From: Bog-756 sp963833585
GTDB taxonomy: Bacteria; Actinomycetota; Acidimicrobiia; Acidimicrobiales; RAAP-2
DNA: 64,000 nucleotides
Assembly (NCBI GenBank): GCA_963833585.1
Contig: CAWHYF010000006.1
Coordinates: forward strand, 1,116,001 to 1,180,000
Reading direction: 5' to 3'
Shown: piece after piece, positions 26,793-36,396 of the stretch
How the letters are laid out: each line of letters opens with the position of its first letter
Position numbering within the stretch: position 1 is the first letter of the stretch
The notes under the pieces: generated by a model
The model's database searches: none
What the model saw: the letters and a program-made list of their open reading frames with translations, nothing else
What the model was told of the DNA's origin: nothing
Program-made: the position numbers and the translations under genes

Positions 26793-27572
26793 TCAGCGGG
26801 GCGCCAGCCGCAGCACCCTCACCAGTTCCTCCAGGTCGGTCTGGTCGATCCGTGCCACGGCCCGGACCGAGGCCCGGCCCAGGCTGGACCCGAAGGGGAG
26901 GGCGTCGACCAGGCCGCGCCCGGCCCAGCTGCGCACCAGGCGCAGCTCGGTGGACCGGGCCAGGGCCCGGTGGTCCACCGTCGATCCCTTGGACATCAGG
27001 GCGGCATTGGTCAGGCGCCGCACCTCGGTGCGGTCGACGGTGATCTCCCGTTGCCGGAGGCCACGCACCAGGTAGGAGCCGGTGTTGTACCAGTCACAGA
27101 GACCGTGGACCACCGACGCCACCTGGCCCACTACACCGTCGATGGCCAGGGCCAGGACCGGTCCCCCCTCCGGGGCGGAGGCGACGGCCGCCCCGACCAA
27201 CGCCATCTGCAGGGCGCCGACCGCGGTGGCGATGGAGCGGGTCTGGCGGTCGGCCAGGAACTCCACGCTCTGGCGATCGTACAGCGCGGCCGGATGGTCG
27301 AGCACCTGGCCCGACATCCAGTCGAGCAGGCGGGGTGGCGCCGCCCGGACCGTGCGGCGCGCCCGGCTCAGGCGGCCCGGGCCCCCGGAGAAGGCGGCGC
27401 GACCCACATCCCCGAGGGTCGCCTCCAGTTCGGCGGCCGCCTCGGTCGGCAGACCCTCCGGGCGGAGGAGGGATCGGAGCCCCTGGCCGAACGCGGCCCG
27501 GGCCCGGGCCAGCCGGAGCCGGCGCCGGCTCGGGCCCTCCCGGTCGGGCGGCACGGGCGCCTCGCCGGTCAC
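26793..27572 (-). CDS. Uncharacterised protein
   Basis: I placed the start at GTG 27572 because it overlaps the upstream small gene's stop by four bases (GTGA); the frame is open further but as non-coding shadow. The 259-residue protein is arginine-rich at first, with a central hydrophobic stretch (SIATAVGALQMALVGAAVA, ALAIDGVVGQVASVV) that could be one or two amphipathic or membrane helices, and a basic C-terminal third. I do not recognise the family. It appears to form an operon with the small gene upstream, divergent from the monooxygenase gene. Confidence 0.6.
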   Translation of the reverse strand: MTGEAPVPPDREGPSRRRLRLARARAAFGQGLRSLLRPEGLPTEAAAELEATLGDVGRAAFSGGPGRLSRARRTVRAAPPRLLDWMSGQVLDHPAALYDRQSVEFLADRQTRSIATAVGALQMALVGAAVASAPEGGPVLALAIDGVVGQVASVVHGLCDWYNTGSYLVRGLRQREITVDRTEVRRLTNAALMSKGSTVDHRALARSTELRLVRSWAGRGLVDALPFGSSLGRASVRAVARIDQTDLEELVRVLRLAPR

Positions 27573-27808
27573 GACCGGATCCGCCGATTGGACGGGTCGA
27601 AGAACAGCCGGAGCTCGACTCCGGCCGCGTGCAAGTTCCCTCCCACGTCGAACTGGGCGCTCGGTGCCATCAACCCGTAGTACACCATCACCGGGTCCGA
27701 CGCCTCGGCGGGCACCGGCGTCCTCGTTTCTCGTGGTTGCAGTCGAACCGTGAAGTCGAAAATAAACGGCACCCCTCGAGACGAGGGGAACGTAACACGA
27801 ACGGGCAT
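27569..27808 (-). CDS. Uncharacterised small protein
   Basis: From the ATG at 27808 this is a 79-residue protein with a beta-strand-like pattern (VPFIFDFTVRLQPRETRTPV, DPVMVYYGLMAPSAQF, GVELRLFFDPSNRRIRS). It is not recognised. Support for coding comes from its four-base overlap with the downstream gene and from the biased third positions of its second half. The start is uncertain: a hairpin at 27772-27788 falls inside the first codons, so a shorter form may be used. Confidence 0.45.
   Translation of the reverse strand: MPVRVTFPSSRGVPFIFDFTVRLQPRETRTPVPAEASDPVMVYYGLMAPSAQFDVGGNLHAAGVELRLFFDPSNRRIRS
27772..27788. other. Perfect hairpin in a divergent gene region
   Basis: CCCCTCG (27772-27778) pairs perfectly with CGAGGGG (27782-27788) around the three-base loop AGA. 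On the minus strand it is followed by TGCCGTTTATTTT, which resembles a terminator or attenuator tail. It lies between the monooxygenase gene and the two small divergent genes, in a locally less GC-rich patch. Confidence 0.4.
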
Positions 27809-27913
27809 GGTGTCGAGACATGTTGCCCCCCCGGCAGAGCGATTTGTCGCGGGGCACCTCCCGACCCCGGTAACGTCGATCGGCAGACCGACCTGAGTGG
27901 TGAAGGGGGCCCC

Positions 27914-29518
27914 ATGGGGCTGGACATCGGGCGAAGGCAGTTGGAGCACGCGGTTCGTACGGCGCGCCTGGAAGGTCGACCCCTGCCCCGCGTGGTGATC
28001 GTGGGCGGCGGCCTCTCCGGGCTGGCTGCGGCCATCCAGCTGGTCCGGTCCGGTCTTCGCACCTTCACCGTCGTCGAGCAGTCAGGAGGGGTGGGGGGCA
28101 CCTGGAGGGACAACACCTATCCGGGGAGCGGCTGTGACGTCCCGTCGCACCTCTATTCCTTCTCCTTCGCCTCCACCTCGGCGTGGACTCGCCGCTTCGC
28201 CGACCAGCCGGAGATCCTGACCTACGCCGAGGGCCTGGTCGAGCGGTTCGGCCTCGGTCCCCACCTCCGGCTCGGCGCCACCGTGACCGAGGTCGCCCTG
28301 GACGAGGGGACCGGAACCTGGAACGTGTCGGTGGCGTCCACCGGACGGGCCGAGATCCTCGAGGCCGACACCGTGGTGTTCGCCTGCGGCCAGCTCAACC
28401 GACCCCGGGTCCCCGACCTGGCGGGGCTGGACCGGTTCACCGGACCGATGTGGCACTCGGCCCGCTGGGACCACGACGTGGACCTGACCGGCAAGCGGGT
28501 GGCCGTGGTGGGCTGCGGGGCCAGCGCCATCCAGTTCGTGCCCCCGGTGGCCGCGGAGGCGGCCGGGGTGACCGTCTATCAGCGGTCGGCCAACTACGTG
28601 GCGCCGAAGAAGGACCGGGCCTACCGGAACTCGACCCGCCGTCTCCTGGACCGGGTGGCTCCCCTGGCCCGGGCCTACCGGTGGTGGATCTACTGGAGCC
28701 TCGAGTTCCGGTGGATCTGGTTCCGCAAGGACAGCTGGGCCGGTGAACGGCTCCGACAGCTCTTCGGCAGGGAGATCCGGCGCGGGGTGGTCTCCGAGCG
28801 GCTACCCGAGGCGACCGTGGTTCCCGACTACCCCGTCGGGTGCAAGCGGATCCTCATCTCCAACGACTGGTACCCGGCCATCATGCGACCGACGGTCGAG
28901 GTGGTCGATGAGCCGATCGACCACCTCGAGGCGGACGCCGTGGTCACCGAGGACGGCGCCCGCCGCCCCGCCGACGTGCTCATCTTCGGCACCGGCTTCT
29001 CCACCACCGACTTCCTGGCTCACATCCCGGTCATCGGCGAGGGCGGCGAGACTCTGGCGGCGGCATGGGAGGGAGGGGCCCGGGCCTATCTGGGGACGGC
29101 AGTCTCGGGCTTCCCCAACTGCTATCTCCTCTACGGACCCAACACCAACCTCGGGCACAACTCCATTCTGTTCATGGTCGAACGCCAGCTCAATCTGACC
29201 CTCCAGGCCCTGGCGGTCCAGACCACCGCCTTCGGACCCGGCAGGCATCCCCGGGTCGGCGTGACCCCGGAGGCCTACCGCCAGGACGACCTGCGCACCC
29301 AACGCCTGATGGCCGGGACCGCCTGGGTGGCCAACTGCCGGAGCTGGTACAAGACCGCCTCGGGCCGGGTCACCAACAACTGGCCGACGTGGACCGTGCG
29401 CTACTGGTACGACACGCTGCGCCTCCGTCCCTCGGAGTTGCGTCTCACCACCTCCCGATCGCCGAAGGGGGGTACCGACTCCACCGATCGCGACACGCCG
29501 TCCCGCGCCGCCCGGTGA
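27914..29518 (+). CDS. Flavin-containing monooxygenase (Baeyer-Villiger type)
   Basis: The ATG at 27914 has GAAGGGGG upstream; the protein is 534 residues. It has an FAD Rossmann motif VIVGGGLSGLAAA (28-40), a second NADP-binding motif VAVVGCGASAIQF (197-209) and, between them, FTGPMWHSARWD (175-186), which fits the Baeyer-Villiger fingerprint FxGxxxHxxxW. Such enzymes insert oxygen next to a ketone, making esters or lactones, or oxidise heteroatoms. The end region GPNTNLGHNSILFMVE is conserved in actinobacterial members. It stands alone, divergent from two unknown genes. The substrate is unknown. Confidence 0.85.
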   Translation: MGLDIGRRQLEHAVRTARLEGRPLPRVVIVGGGLSGLAAAIQLVRSGLRTFTVVEQSGGVGGTWRDNTYPGSGCDVPSHLYSFSFASTSAWTRRFADQPEILTYAEGLVERFGLGPHLRLGATVTEVALDEGTGTWNVSVASTGRAEILEADTVVFACGQLNRPRVPDLAGLDRFTGPMWHSARWDHDVDLTGKRVAVVGCGASAIQFVPPVAAEAAGVTVYQRSANYVAPKKDRAYRNSTRRLLDRVAPLARAYRWWIYWSLEFRWIWFRKDSWAGERLRQLFGREIRRGVVSERLPEATVVPDYPVGCKRILISNDWYPAIMRPTVEVVDEPIDHLEADAVVTEDGARRPADVLIFGTGFSTTDFLAHIPVIGEGGETLAAAWEGGARAYLGTAVSGFPNCYLLYGPNTNLGHNSILFMVERQLNLTLQALAVQTTAFGPGRHPRVGVTPEAYRQDDLRTQRLMAGTAWVANCRSWYKTASGRVTNNWPTWTVRYWYDTLRLRPSELRLTTSRSPKGGTDSTDRDTPSRAAR

Positions 29519-29546
29519 AAGACCGGCCTTGCTACCGTCTCCGGCC

Positions 29547-31242
29547 ATGACGGGAAGCGGTCCAGGGGAGCAGCCACTCGGCCCCTCCTGCGAAGCCGCC
29601 GATGCTGCGGTGGTCCCGAGTCGGGCCACCTTCGACGAATCCCGGCTCCTGGCGCTGGGCGAGGAGATCCGCGGTGCCCAGCGGGGCCGCACGCGTCGGC
29701 ATCGGAAGTACCGTTGGATCCTCGGGCCCGCGGTGGTGGCGGTCGTCCTGGTGCTGGGCGGAGCAGCCGGTTACGCCTGGTACCTCAACCACGAGATCCA
29801 CCGCATCGACGTGCGGGGCCTCACCGATGTGCCGACCAGCGTGGCCGACGCCGGCACGGAGAACGTCCTCATGGTCGGTTCCACCGACCGCTGCGCGCTC
29901 AAGGTCCAGAACGCGGCCTACGGCCTGTGCTCGGCCGGGGTGAACGGGGTCAACAGCGACGTGGTCATGATCCTGCACCTCGATCCCGCCCGACACTCGG
30001 TGTCCATCCTGTCCGTCCCCCGCGACCTGTTCGTGCCGAACGCCCGGACCACCGGGGCCAACAAGATCGATGCGGCCCTGTACCAGGGACCCAGCCAGTT
30101 GGTGTCGGCCATCAACCAGGATCTGGGCATCCCCATCCAGCACTACGTGGTGCTCAATTTCGACAGCTTCGCCAACGTGGTGGACGCCCTCGGCGGAGTC
30201 AGCATGTACTTTCCCGAACCGTCTCGGGCTTGAAGCAGCTGACTCCGGGCTGCGTGCAGCTGAACGGTTTCCAAGCCCTCCAGGTGGTGCGGGCCCGACA
30301 CCTTCAGTACAAAGGGCCGGGGATCACCACCGCCATGCCCGAGTTCTGGCCCGCCGAGAACCTCAGCGACCTGGCCCGGATCCGGCGCGATCACGAATTC
30401 CTGCGGGTCCTGGCTGCCGCCGTGGCCCGACACGGCCTGTCCGACCCGATCACCGACGAGCAACTGGTCAGCCAGGTGGCGCCCCAGCTCGAGGTGGACC
30501 GCAAGTTCTCGAGCTCCGACTTGGTCGACTTGGTCCTCACCTTCCACTCGGTCAACGTGGACGCCGCGCCGCAGCTCACCCTCCCGGTCGAGGTCGACCA
30601 GTCGGGCTCCGGCTACACCTACCAAGGAGCCTCCTACGGGGATGTCGAGTTCCCCTCGATCACCCAGGACCAGGCCGTGATCGACAGGTTTCTCGGCATC
30701 GACTCGACCACCGACTCCATGACCGGCAAGGAGCTGCCCGCCCCGGCCGCCGTGTCCGTCTCGGTGATGAACGGCACCGGTGCCTACAACCAGGCCACCG
30801 ACACCTCGGACGCCCTGCAGGGACTCGGATTCCACATGGTGGGCATCGGCGACACCGCATCAGTGGGCCCCCAGTCCGAGACGGTGGTGTACTACGCCTC
30901 CAAATCCCCGCCGACCAGGCCGCGGCCCAGACCGTGGCCCACTCCCTGTCGGGGTCGGTCATCACCGCCCTCGGTCCGACCGCCGACGGGGCCCAGGTCA
31001 CCGTGGTGACCGGGACCCAGTTCCAGGTCAACCCCGCAACCGCGGCCCCGGGCGCGCCCACCGCGTCGACCTCGCCGACGGCCCCGAGCAGCGCCACCGC
31101 CAGGACGACGGGTCCGACCACCGCGCCGACCTCCCTGTCGGATCCCTCGAACGGTGCCTTCCTCCCTCCGACCGCGGCTGTCACCCCCCTCCAACCCTGG
31201 GACCCCCGTTCCTGTTCGAAGCAGGGGAACGGAGGGGCCTGA
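29547..31242 (+). pseudogene. LytR-CpsA-Psr family protein, two frameshifts as sequenced
   Basis: The gene starts at ATG 29547 with a cytoplasmic tail, a TM helix (WILGPAVVAVVLVLGGAAGYAW) and the LCP catalytic domain (SVPRDLFVPN; GANKIDAALYQGPSQLV; HYVVLNFDSFANVVDALGG). The frame breaks at about 30222 and continues with VSGLKQLTPGCVQLNGFQAL, RIRRDHEFLRVL, then the LytR_C domain (VSVMNGTGAYNQATDTSDAL). It breaks again at about 30907, before ADQAAAQTVAHSL and a Thr/Pro-rich tail. Both breaks are repaired by one added G. Restored length is about 565 residues. LCP proteins attach polymers to peptidoglycan at the outer membrane face. Confidence 0.8.
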
Positions 31243-31280
31243 GGATCCCAACGCCCCATCACTCCAGGTCGTGGGCCAAT

Positions 31281-31345
31281 CAGAACGGAACGGTTGCGTT
31301 CTGCCCAGGTCGCTGTTACTATTTTGTGAACGGAACAGTTCCGTT
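31281..31345 (+). promoter_or_regulatory. Promoter with two TetR-type operators upstream of the TetR/efflux genes
   Basis: TTGCGT (31294-31299), 17 bases, TACTAT (31317-31322) is a good sigma-70-type promoter. Downstream of the -10 lies a perfect palindrome AACGGAACAGTTCCGTT (31329-31345), at the expected transcription start. Upstream CAGAACG (31281-31287) and CGTTCTG (31297-31303) form a second dyad overlapping the -35. Both share the AACG/CGTT half-site. Binding of the TetR product there would block its own promoter and, if the transcript continues, the efflux gene. Confidence 0.65.
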
Positions 31346-31370
31346 TTTCAGGTGATCGGAGCAGCGTGTC

Positions 31371-31988
31371 GTGACCGCCGTCGGGTACGAGGAGAGCAGC
31401 GGAAAGGCCGACAAGCCGACCGGGCCACGGGCGGAGGCCCGCGAGCAGGCCATCCTCGACGCCGCCCTCGAACTGCTGATGGAGGTGGGCTACGACCGCC
31501 TCAGCATGGACGCCCTGGCCGAGCGGGCGCATGCCGGCAAGGCCACCATCTACCGCCACTGGTCGGGGAAGGCCCAGGTGGTGGCGGCGGCCGTGCGGTG
31601 CATGAAGGGCCCAGCGGCCTCCCAGCCGTTCCCCTCCACCGGGTCCCTCCGCGGTGACCTGTTGGCGGCGCTGGACCAGATCTCCTGCTCGACGTCCGAG
31701 GTGGACGCCGCCGTCATCGCCGGCGTGACCTCGGCCATGCGATCCGATCCGGAGCTGGCCGAGCTGGTCCGCACCCAGGTGCTCGACAGCAAGAAGGGGG
31801 AGTTCAACGGGATCATCGACCGTGCCGTCCATCGGGGGGAGTTGCCGCAGGGCAGCTCGGTGGCGGTCGTGGAAGAAGTGATCCCGGCGCTGCTCATCAA
31901 TCGGCTGGTCATCCATGGCCTCCCGATCGACGAGGCGTTCTCGACACATGTGGTGGACGACATCGTCCTGCCGCTGCTGCACCACTAG
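31371..31988 (+). CDS. TetR/AcrR-family regulator, probable repressor of the adjacent exporter
   Basis: The GTG at 31371 gives 205 residues. The DNA-binding domain is typical: REQAILDAALELLMEVGYDR, then MDALAERAHAGKATIYRHW as the helix-turn-helix. The C-terminal domain (LLAALDQISCSTSEVDAAVIAGV) resembles the TetR_C group commonly paired with DHA2 exporters. The 40-base gap to the MFS gene and the palindromes over the promoter argue for autoregulation and co-repression of the pump. The inducer is unknown but is likely a pump substrate. Confidence 0.88.
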   Translation: MTAVGYEESSGKADKPTGPRAEAREQAILDAALELLMEVGYDRLSMDALAERAHAGKATIYRHWSGKAQVVAAAVRCMKGPAASQPFPSTGSLRGDLLAALDQISCSTSEVDAAVIAGVTSAMRSDPELAELVRTQVLDSKKGEFNGIIDRAVHRGELPQGSSVAVVEEVIPALLINRLVIHGLPIDEAFSTHVVDDIVLPLLHH

Positions 31989-32027
31989 CCCCCTCCCTCA
32001 CCTCCACCCCCAACCCGAGGAGCCCTC

Positions 32028-33532
32028 ATGACCACCATCGCCGAGATCGACGCATCCCCGTTTCCCCCCGAACCCCCGGCGACCGGGCCCGACCCCAAGC
32101 GCTGGCTCGCCCTGGGGGTCATCGCCGTGGCCCAGCTGATGGTGGTGCTCGACGCCTCCATCGTCACCATCGCCCTGCCCTCGGCCCAGCACGCGCTGCA
32201 CATCTCCACGGCCAATCGGCAGTGGGTGGTGACGGCCTACACCCTCTCCTTCGGAGGCCTGCTCCTGCTGGGCGGCCGGATTGCCGACTACGTGGGGCGC
32301 AAGCGTGTGTTCGTGATCGGTCTACTCGGCTTCGCCGGGGCGTCGGCCCTGGGGGGGTGGCGGCCAACGCACCGATGCTGTTCGGGGCCCGGGCCCTCCA
32401 GGGAGCCTTCGCCGCACTCTTGGCACCGGCCGCCCTCTCGCTCATCTCCGTGACCTTCACCGAGGTCAAGGAGCGGGCCACCGCGTTCGGCGTCTACGGC
32501 GCCATCTCCGGCGGCGGAGCGGCGATCGGGCTCATCCTGGGCGGCGTGCTCACCGAGTACGCCTCGTGGCGGTGGTGCCTGCTGGTCAACGTGCCCATCG
32601 CCGCAGCCGCGGCCCTGGCCGCGGTCACGGTGGTCCGGGAGTCCCGGGCCCAGGGCAACACCAGCTACGACATTCCCGGCACCGTCACCGTCACCGCGGG
32701 CCTGGTGGCCCTGGTCTACGGATTCACCAAGGCGGCCTCGGACGGTTGGGCGGCTTCGGCCACCTTGACCTGCCTCGGCATCGCCGTCGTGCTGCTGGCC
32801 GCCTTCGTCACCATCGAGGCCCGGTCGAAGAACCCGCTGCTGCCCATGCGGGTCATCCTGGAGCGGAACCGGGGCGGTTCCTACCTCAGCTCGTTCATGG
32901 TCGGGGCCGGACTGCTGGGGATGTTCCTCTTCCTGACCTACTACTTCCAGGGCAACCTGGGCTACTCCGCCCTGAAGTCGGGCTTCGCCTTCCTGCCCTT
33001 CTCGGCCGGCATCATCGTGGCCGCCGGGGTCTCGAGTCGGCTGCTGCCCCGGGTCGGCCCCCGGGTGCTGATGGCCACCGGGTTCGGGGCGGCAGCGCTC
33101 GGCATGCTGTGGTTGAGCCGGATCTCCCCTCACACCACCTATCTGGCCCACGTGCTGCCGGCCGAGATACTGATCAGCCTGGGCATGGGCCTGGCCTTCG
33201 TCCCGATGAGCAGCACGGCGCTCTACCGGGTGCCCTCCCACGATGCCGGGGTGTCCAGTGCACTCGTCAACACCACCCAACAGGTAGGGGGCTCGCTGGG
33301 CACCGCGCTGCTCAACACCGTCGCCGCCTCGGCCACCGCCACCTACCTGCTGTCGCGGGTCCCCAGCCGGGCCAACGTGGAGGCCGCCCAGGTGCACGGC
33401 TACACGGTCGGGTTCCTGGTCGGGGCGGGCTGTCTGGTGGTGGCGCTGCTGTCGGCGGTGTTCCTGGTGAACGCCACCCGGGAGGACCTGGCCGACGTGG
33501 ACGGGGTGTCCGGCGAGGTGATCCCGGTCTAG
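32028..33532 (+). pseudogene. DHA2-family MFS exporter, frameshifted as sequenced
   Basis: The ATG at 32028 opens a 14-helix exporter: WLALGVIAVAQLMVVLDASI, QWVVTAYTLSFGGLLLLGGR, ADYVGRKRVF (motif A). The frame breaks in the G7 run at about 32351-32357; one more G joins ASALGG to VAANAPMLFGARALQG and yields about 501 residues. The rest includes SWRWCLLVNVPIAAAAALAA and SGVSSALVNTTQQVGGSLG-like late-helix patterns. It exports drugs or metabolites using the proton gradient. The preceding TetR gene is its likely repressor. Its stop overlaps the end of the convergent FMN-reductase gene by four bases. Confidence 0.85.
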
Positions 33533-34104
33533 GCGTCGGCCACATGCCCGGCGAGGGCGAGGAGGGCGGCGGCGATCGCCCGGCGGATCTCCGGGTCGCC
33601 CACCATCCCGTCGTCGTCGACCAGGGCGCCCGGCACCGGTACCTCCAGGCAGGCCGCTTCGACGACCGACGCGTGGACGTAGCCGAGCACCGTGCGCAAG
33701 GACTGGTGCGCGGCCTGTGCTCCCCTGGTCGAGCTGTTGATCCATGCCACCGGCTTGTCGTGGATGGCTCGGGGGTGGTCATCGCCGATGGTCCAGTCGA
33801 GGAGGTTCTTGAAGGAACCCGGGAGGGCACCGGCGTACTCGGGGGTGGACAGCACCAGGGCGTCCGCGGTGTGGATCCGATGGCGAAGGTCCCGCACCGC
33901 CGGGTCGAGCGGGCCGGACTCGTCGTCGGGGTTGAAATGGGGCAGTCGCCCGAGCCCGTCGTAGAGCACGCACGTCGTGCCCTCCGGAGCCACCCGGATC
34001 GCCGTCCGCAACACCGCGGTGGTGGTCGACCCGGAGCGCAGGCTGCCCGGGACCAGCAGGAATTGCGGGCCGATGGCGCCGGCCGACCGTGACCCTGTGA
34101 CCAT
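33529..34104 (-). CDS. NADPH-dependent FMN reductase-family protein
   Basis: The 191-residue flavodoxin-like protein has the phosphate-binding loop LVPGSLRSGST near the N-terminus and the flavin-binding STPEYAGALPGSFKNLLDW in mid-protein, both signatures of the FMN_red family (chromate/quinone/azo reductases). It should be a cytoplasmic flavoprotein, usually a dimer or tetramer, that reduces quinones or free flavin with NAD(P)H and lowers oxidative stress. Its upstream neighbour on the same strand, 23 bases away, encodes a pirin; pirins include quercetinases that act on quinone-like flavonols, so they may be co-transcribed. Confidence 0.82.
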   Translation of the reverse strand: MVTGSRSAGAIGPQFLLVPGSLRSGSTTTAVLRTAIRVAPEGTTCVLYDGLGRLPHFNPDDESGPLDPAVRDLRHRIHTADALVLSTPEYAGALPGSFKNLLDWTIGDDHPRAIHDKPVAWINSSTRGAQAAHQSLRTVLGYVHASVVEAACLEVPVPGALVDDDGMVGDPEIRRAIAAALLALAGHVADA

Positions 34105-34127
34105 GCCGGCCGGGGCCGGGGCCGGAC

Positions 34128-35093
34128 CTAGGACCCGATGTGGTCGGCCGGCACCGTGCCCAGCCGGCCCGCCTGGTAGTCCTCGAAGGCCTGGGCCACC
34201 TCGTCACGGGTGTTCATCACGAACGGCCCGTAGGCGTACACCGGCTCCCGGATCGGCCGACCACCGAGGATCAGCACGTCGAGATTGGGGCTCGGCGACT
34301 CCTGGGTGGGTGCCGCGGTGATGGTGACCGAGTCACCATCGCCGAACACCGCCAGCTGCCCGGTCCGAACCGGGTGGCCGTCGGTACCCACCGAGCCCGC
34401 TCCGCCGAGCACATAGACCAGCGCGTTGAACTCGGGCTGCCAGGGAAGCTCGACGCGGGCCCCGGGGGCCAGGGTGGCGTGCACCATGGCCATGGGCGAG
34501 TGGGTGGACCCCGGTCCGGCGTGGCCGGCCACGTCTCCGGCGATCACCCGCAACAGCGCGCCGCCGTCGGGGGAGGCCACCAGCACGACCTTGGAGCGAC
34601 CGATGTCCTGGTACCGCGGCGGCACCATCTTGTCGGCCCTGGGCAGGTTGACCCACAGCTGGATGCCGTGGAAGAGGCCTCCGGTGGCCACCAGGTCCTC
34701 CGGGGGGGCCTCGATGTGGAGGATGCCACCGCCGGCGGTCATCCACTGGGTGTCCCCGTCGCTGATCAGGCCGCCGCCCCCGATGGAGTCCTGGTGCTGA
34801 AAGGTTCCGTCGATCATGTAGGTGACGGTCTCGAACCCCCGGTGCGGGTGCCACGGCGTCCCCTTGGGCTCACCGGGCGCATACTCCACCTCGCCCATCT
34901 GGTCCATGTGGACGAACGGGTCCAGGTGGTTCCGGTCCACTCCGGCGAAGGCGCGGCGCACCGGGAACCCCTCCCCCTCGAACCCGGCGGGAGCGGTGGT
35001 CACCGAGACCACGGGCCGCCCCCGGGTCGACGTGGGGTCGAGCGTCCCGATCGTCGGCAATCCACCTGTGTCGTCCACGGTCACTGCTGGCAT
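34128..35093 (-). CDS. Pirin-family protein
   Basis: I placed the start at the ATG at 35093, five bases after AGGAGGA. The 321-residue bicupin has the pirin metal-site pattern HPHRGFETVTYMIDG (two histidines of the site), then HQDSIGGGGLISDGDTQWMTAGGGILHIE, which supplies the third histidine and glutamate, followed by FHGIQLWVNLP. Pirins bind iron; some are quercetin dioxygenases, others transcription cofactors. The second cupin domain (PELPWQPEFNALVYVLGG region) is complete. It is divergent from the RodZ-like gene and probably co-transcribed with the FMN reductase. Confidence 0.88.
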   Translation of the reverse strand: MPAVTVDDTGGLPTIGTLDPTSTRGRPVVSVTTAPAGFEGEGFPVRRAFAGVDRNHLDPFVHMDQMGEVEYAPGEPKGTPWHPHRGFETVTYMIDGTFQHQDSIGGGGLISDGDTQWMTAGGGILHIEAPPEDLVATGGLFHGIQLWVNLPRADKMVPPRYQDIGRSKVVLVASPDGGALLRVIAGDVAGHAGPGSTHSPMAMVHATLAPGARVELPWQPEFNALVYVLGGAGSVGTDGHPVRTGQLAVFGDGDSVTITAAPTQESPSPNLDVLILGGRPIREPVYAYGPFVMNTRDEVAQAFEDYQAGRLGTVPADHIGS

Positions 35094-35170
35094 GGCGTTC
35101 CTCCTGGTCACTTTCAGGTTGCCACTGCGCACCGGCTCGCGCTGACACCCTCCGAGTAGCCCAACACTAT

Positions 35171-35182
35171 TTGTGTACGCAA
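35171..35182. promoter_or_regulatory. Palindromic site between divergent pirin and RodZ-like genes
   Basis: TTGTGTACGCAA is a 12-base palindrome with one mismatched pair. It lies about 80 bases before the pirin start and 125 bases before the RodZ-like start, in the only AT-containing patch of the gap. On the minus strand it supplies TTGCGT, a -35-like element, followed 17 bases later by a weak CTACTC. The role is a guess. Confidence 0.3.
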
Positions 35183-35306
35183 CATTCCGGAGGGGCGGAG
35201 GCGGCGGACACCACGGTCGGGCGGGATACAGGTTGGCGGCTGACGTGCCGAAAAGACAGGGGGAACAAGTACGCTTGGCCCTCTGGGAACAGTCAGGAGA
35301 CAGCTG

Positions 35307-36377
35307 GTGATCCGGCAACGCGGCGGGGCGACTCGGCGGCGTAACGAGCAAGACGAGGGACCGAACTCCTCCGCCCAGGAGATCGGACTGCTGCTGCGCG
35401 AGGCCCGGGAGGAGCGCGGGCTCGACCTTCTGGCCGTCCATGACCGGCTCAGCCGGCCCATCACCCAGCTCGAGGCCCTCGAGCGGGGGGACCTGGCCAG
35501 CCTGCCCGACCAGGCCCTGGCCCTGTCGACCCTCCGGCGCTACGCCGCCTTCATCGGCCTGGACGGCGATGCCCTGGCCCTCCGGATGATCGACGCCTGG
35601 TCCGCCCAGCCGGCCGCCACCAACGGCGTGCCCCGGCACGACGACGGCGCTCCCGTGACCAACGTGGTGGCCGCGGTCACCGCCGGTCCCGATCACCTCC
35701 GTGCCTTCACCCAGACCGGTCAGGTGCCCCGGGTCGGTGCCGGCTCCACGGCCGCGGCCGGCGGCTACGGCTACGGGGTGGCCACCGGCCCCCCCACCGG
35801 GACCTTCCCGGTGGTCCCCCGGGCGGAGCTCCGCCAGAGCAAGCGGGCCGTGGCCCGGGCCCGGCGGAAGCTGCGGGCCCCGAGGTCCCTGAAGATCATC
35901 ACCTGGCTCGCCGGCCTGCTGGTGCTGGCGGTGGTCGCCGGGTTCGTCATCCTGCAACAGCAGCCACGGTGGCTGGTCTCTGCCCACATCCTGCGGGTGG
36001 TCGACCCCGGTGGGTCCCACCCCACCCCACCGGCCCCCACCACCACCCAGCCCCACCAGGCGGCCGTCGTGGTGCCGGCCAGTTCCACCGGTCAGGGTGC
36101 CAACTACACCGTCAACACCGCGAACTTCGCCGTGGCGATCACCACCACCGGGCCCTGTTGGGTGCAGGTGACCAGCACGCAGTCGTCGGTACCGCTCATC
36201 GTCGGCGTCCAACCTGCCGGAAAGCACCTCAGCTTCCCGGCTCAGGGGACCATGACCGTCCAGGTCGGCTCCTCGGCGGTCGTGGTGGGCGTCACGGTCA
36301 GGGGCAAGGTGGTGTTCTACAACGCACCCCGCACCACCCCCTACACCTACGTGTTCGCCCCCGCCCCCTCGCCCTGA
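35307..36377 (+). CDS. RodZ-like helix-turn-helix membrane protein (DUF4115)
   Basis: The 356-residue protein has a cytoplasmic HTH_25 domain (EIGLLLREAREERGLDLLAV, ITQLEALERGDLASLPDQ), a Gly/Ala/Pro linker, one membrane helix (ITWLAGLLVLAVVAGFVIL) and an extracytoplasmic DUF4115 domain (FAVAITTTGPCWVQVTS; GVTVRGKVVFYNAP). This is the RodZ architecture; RodZ links MreB to cell-shape control, while actinobacterial relatives may serve other roles in the envelope. No mreB is in the window. The start is GTG. The gene is divergent from pirin. Confidence 0.8.
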   Translation: MIRQRGGATRRRNEQDEGPNSSAQEIGLLLREAREERGLDLLAVHDRLSRPITQLEALERGDLASLPDQALALSTLRRYAAFIGLDGDALALRMIDAWSAQPAATNGVPRHDDGAPVTNVVAAVTAGPDHLRAFTQTGQVPRVGAGSTAAAGGYGYGVATGPPTGTFPVVPRAELRQSKRAVARARRKLRAPRSLKIITWLAGLLVLAVVAGFVILQQQPRWLVSAHILRVVDPGGSHPTPPAPTTTQPHQAAVVVPASSTGQGANYTVNTANFAVAITTTGPCWVQVTSTQSSVPLIVGVQPAGKHLSFPAQGTMTVQVGSSAVVVGVTVRGKVVFYNAPRTTPYTYVFAPAPSP

Positions 36378-36396
36378 TCCCGGAATCGACCTCGGG

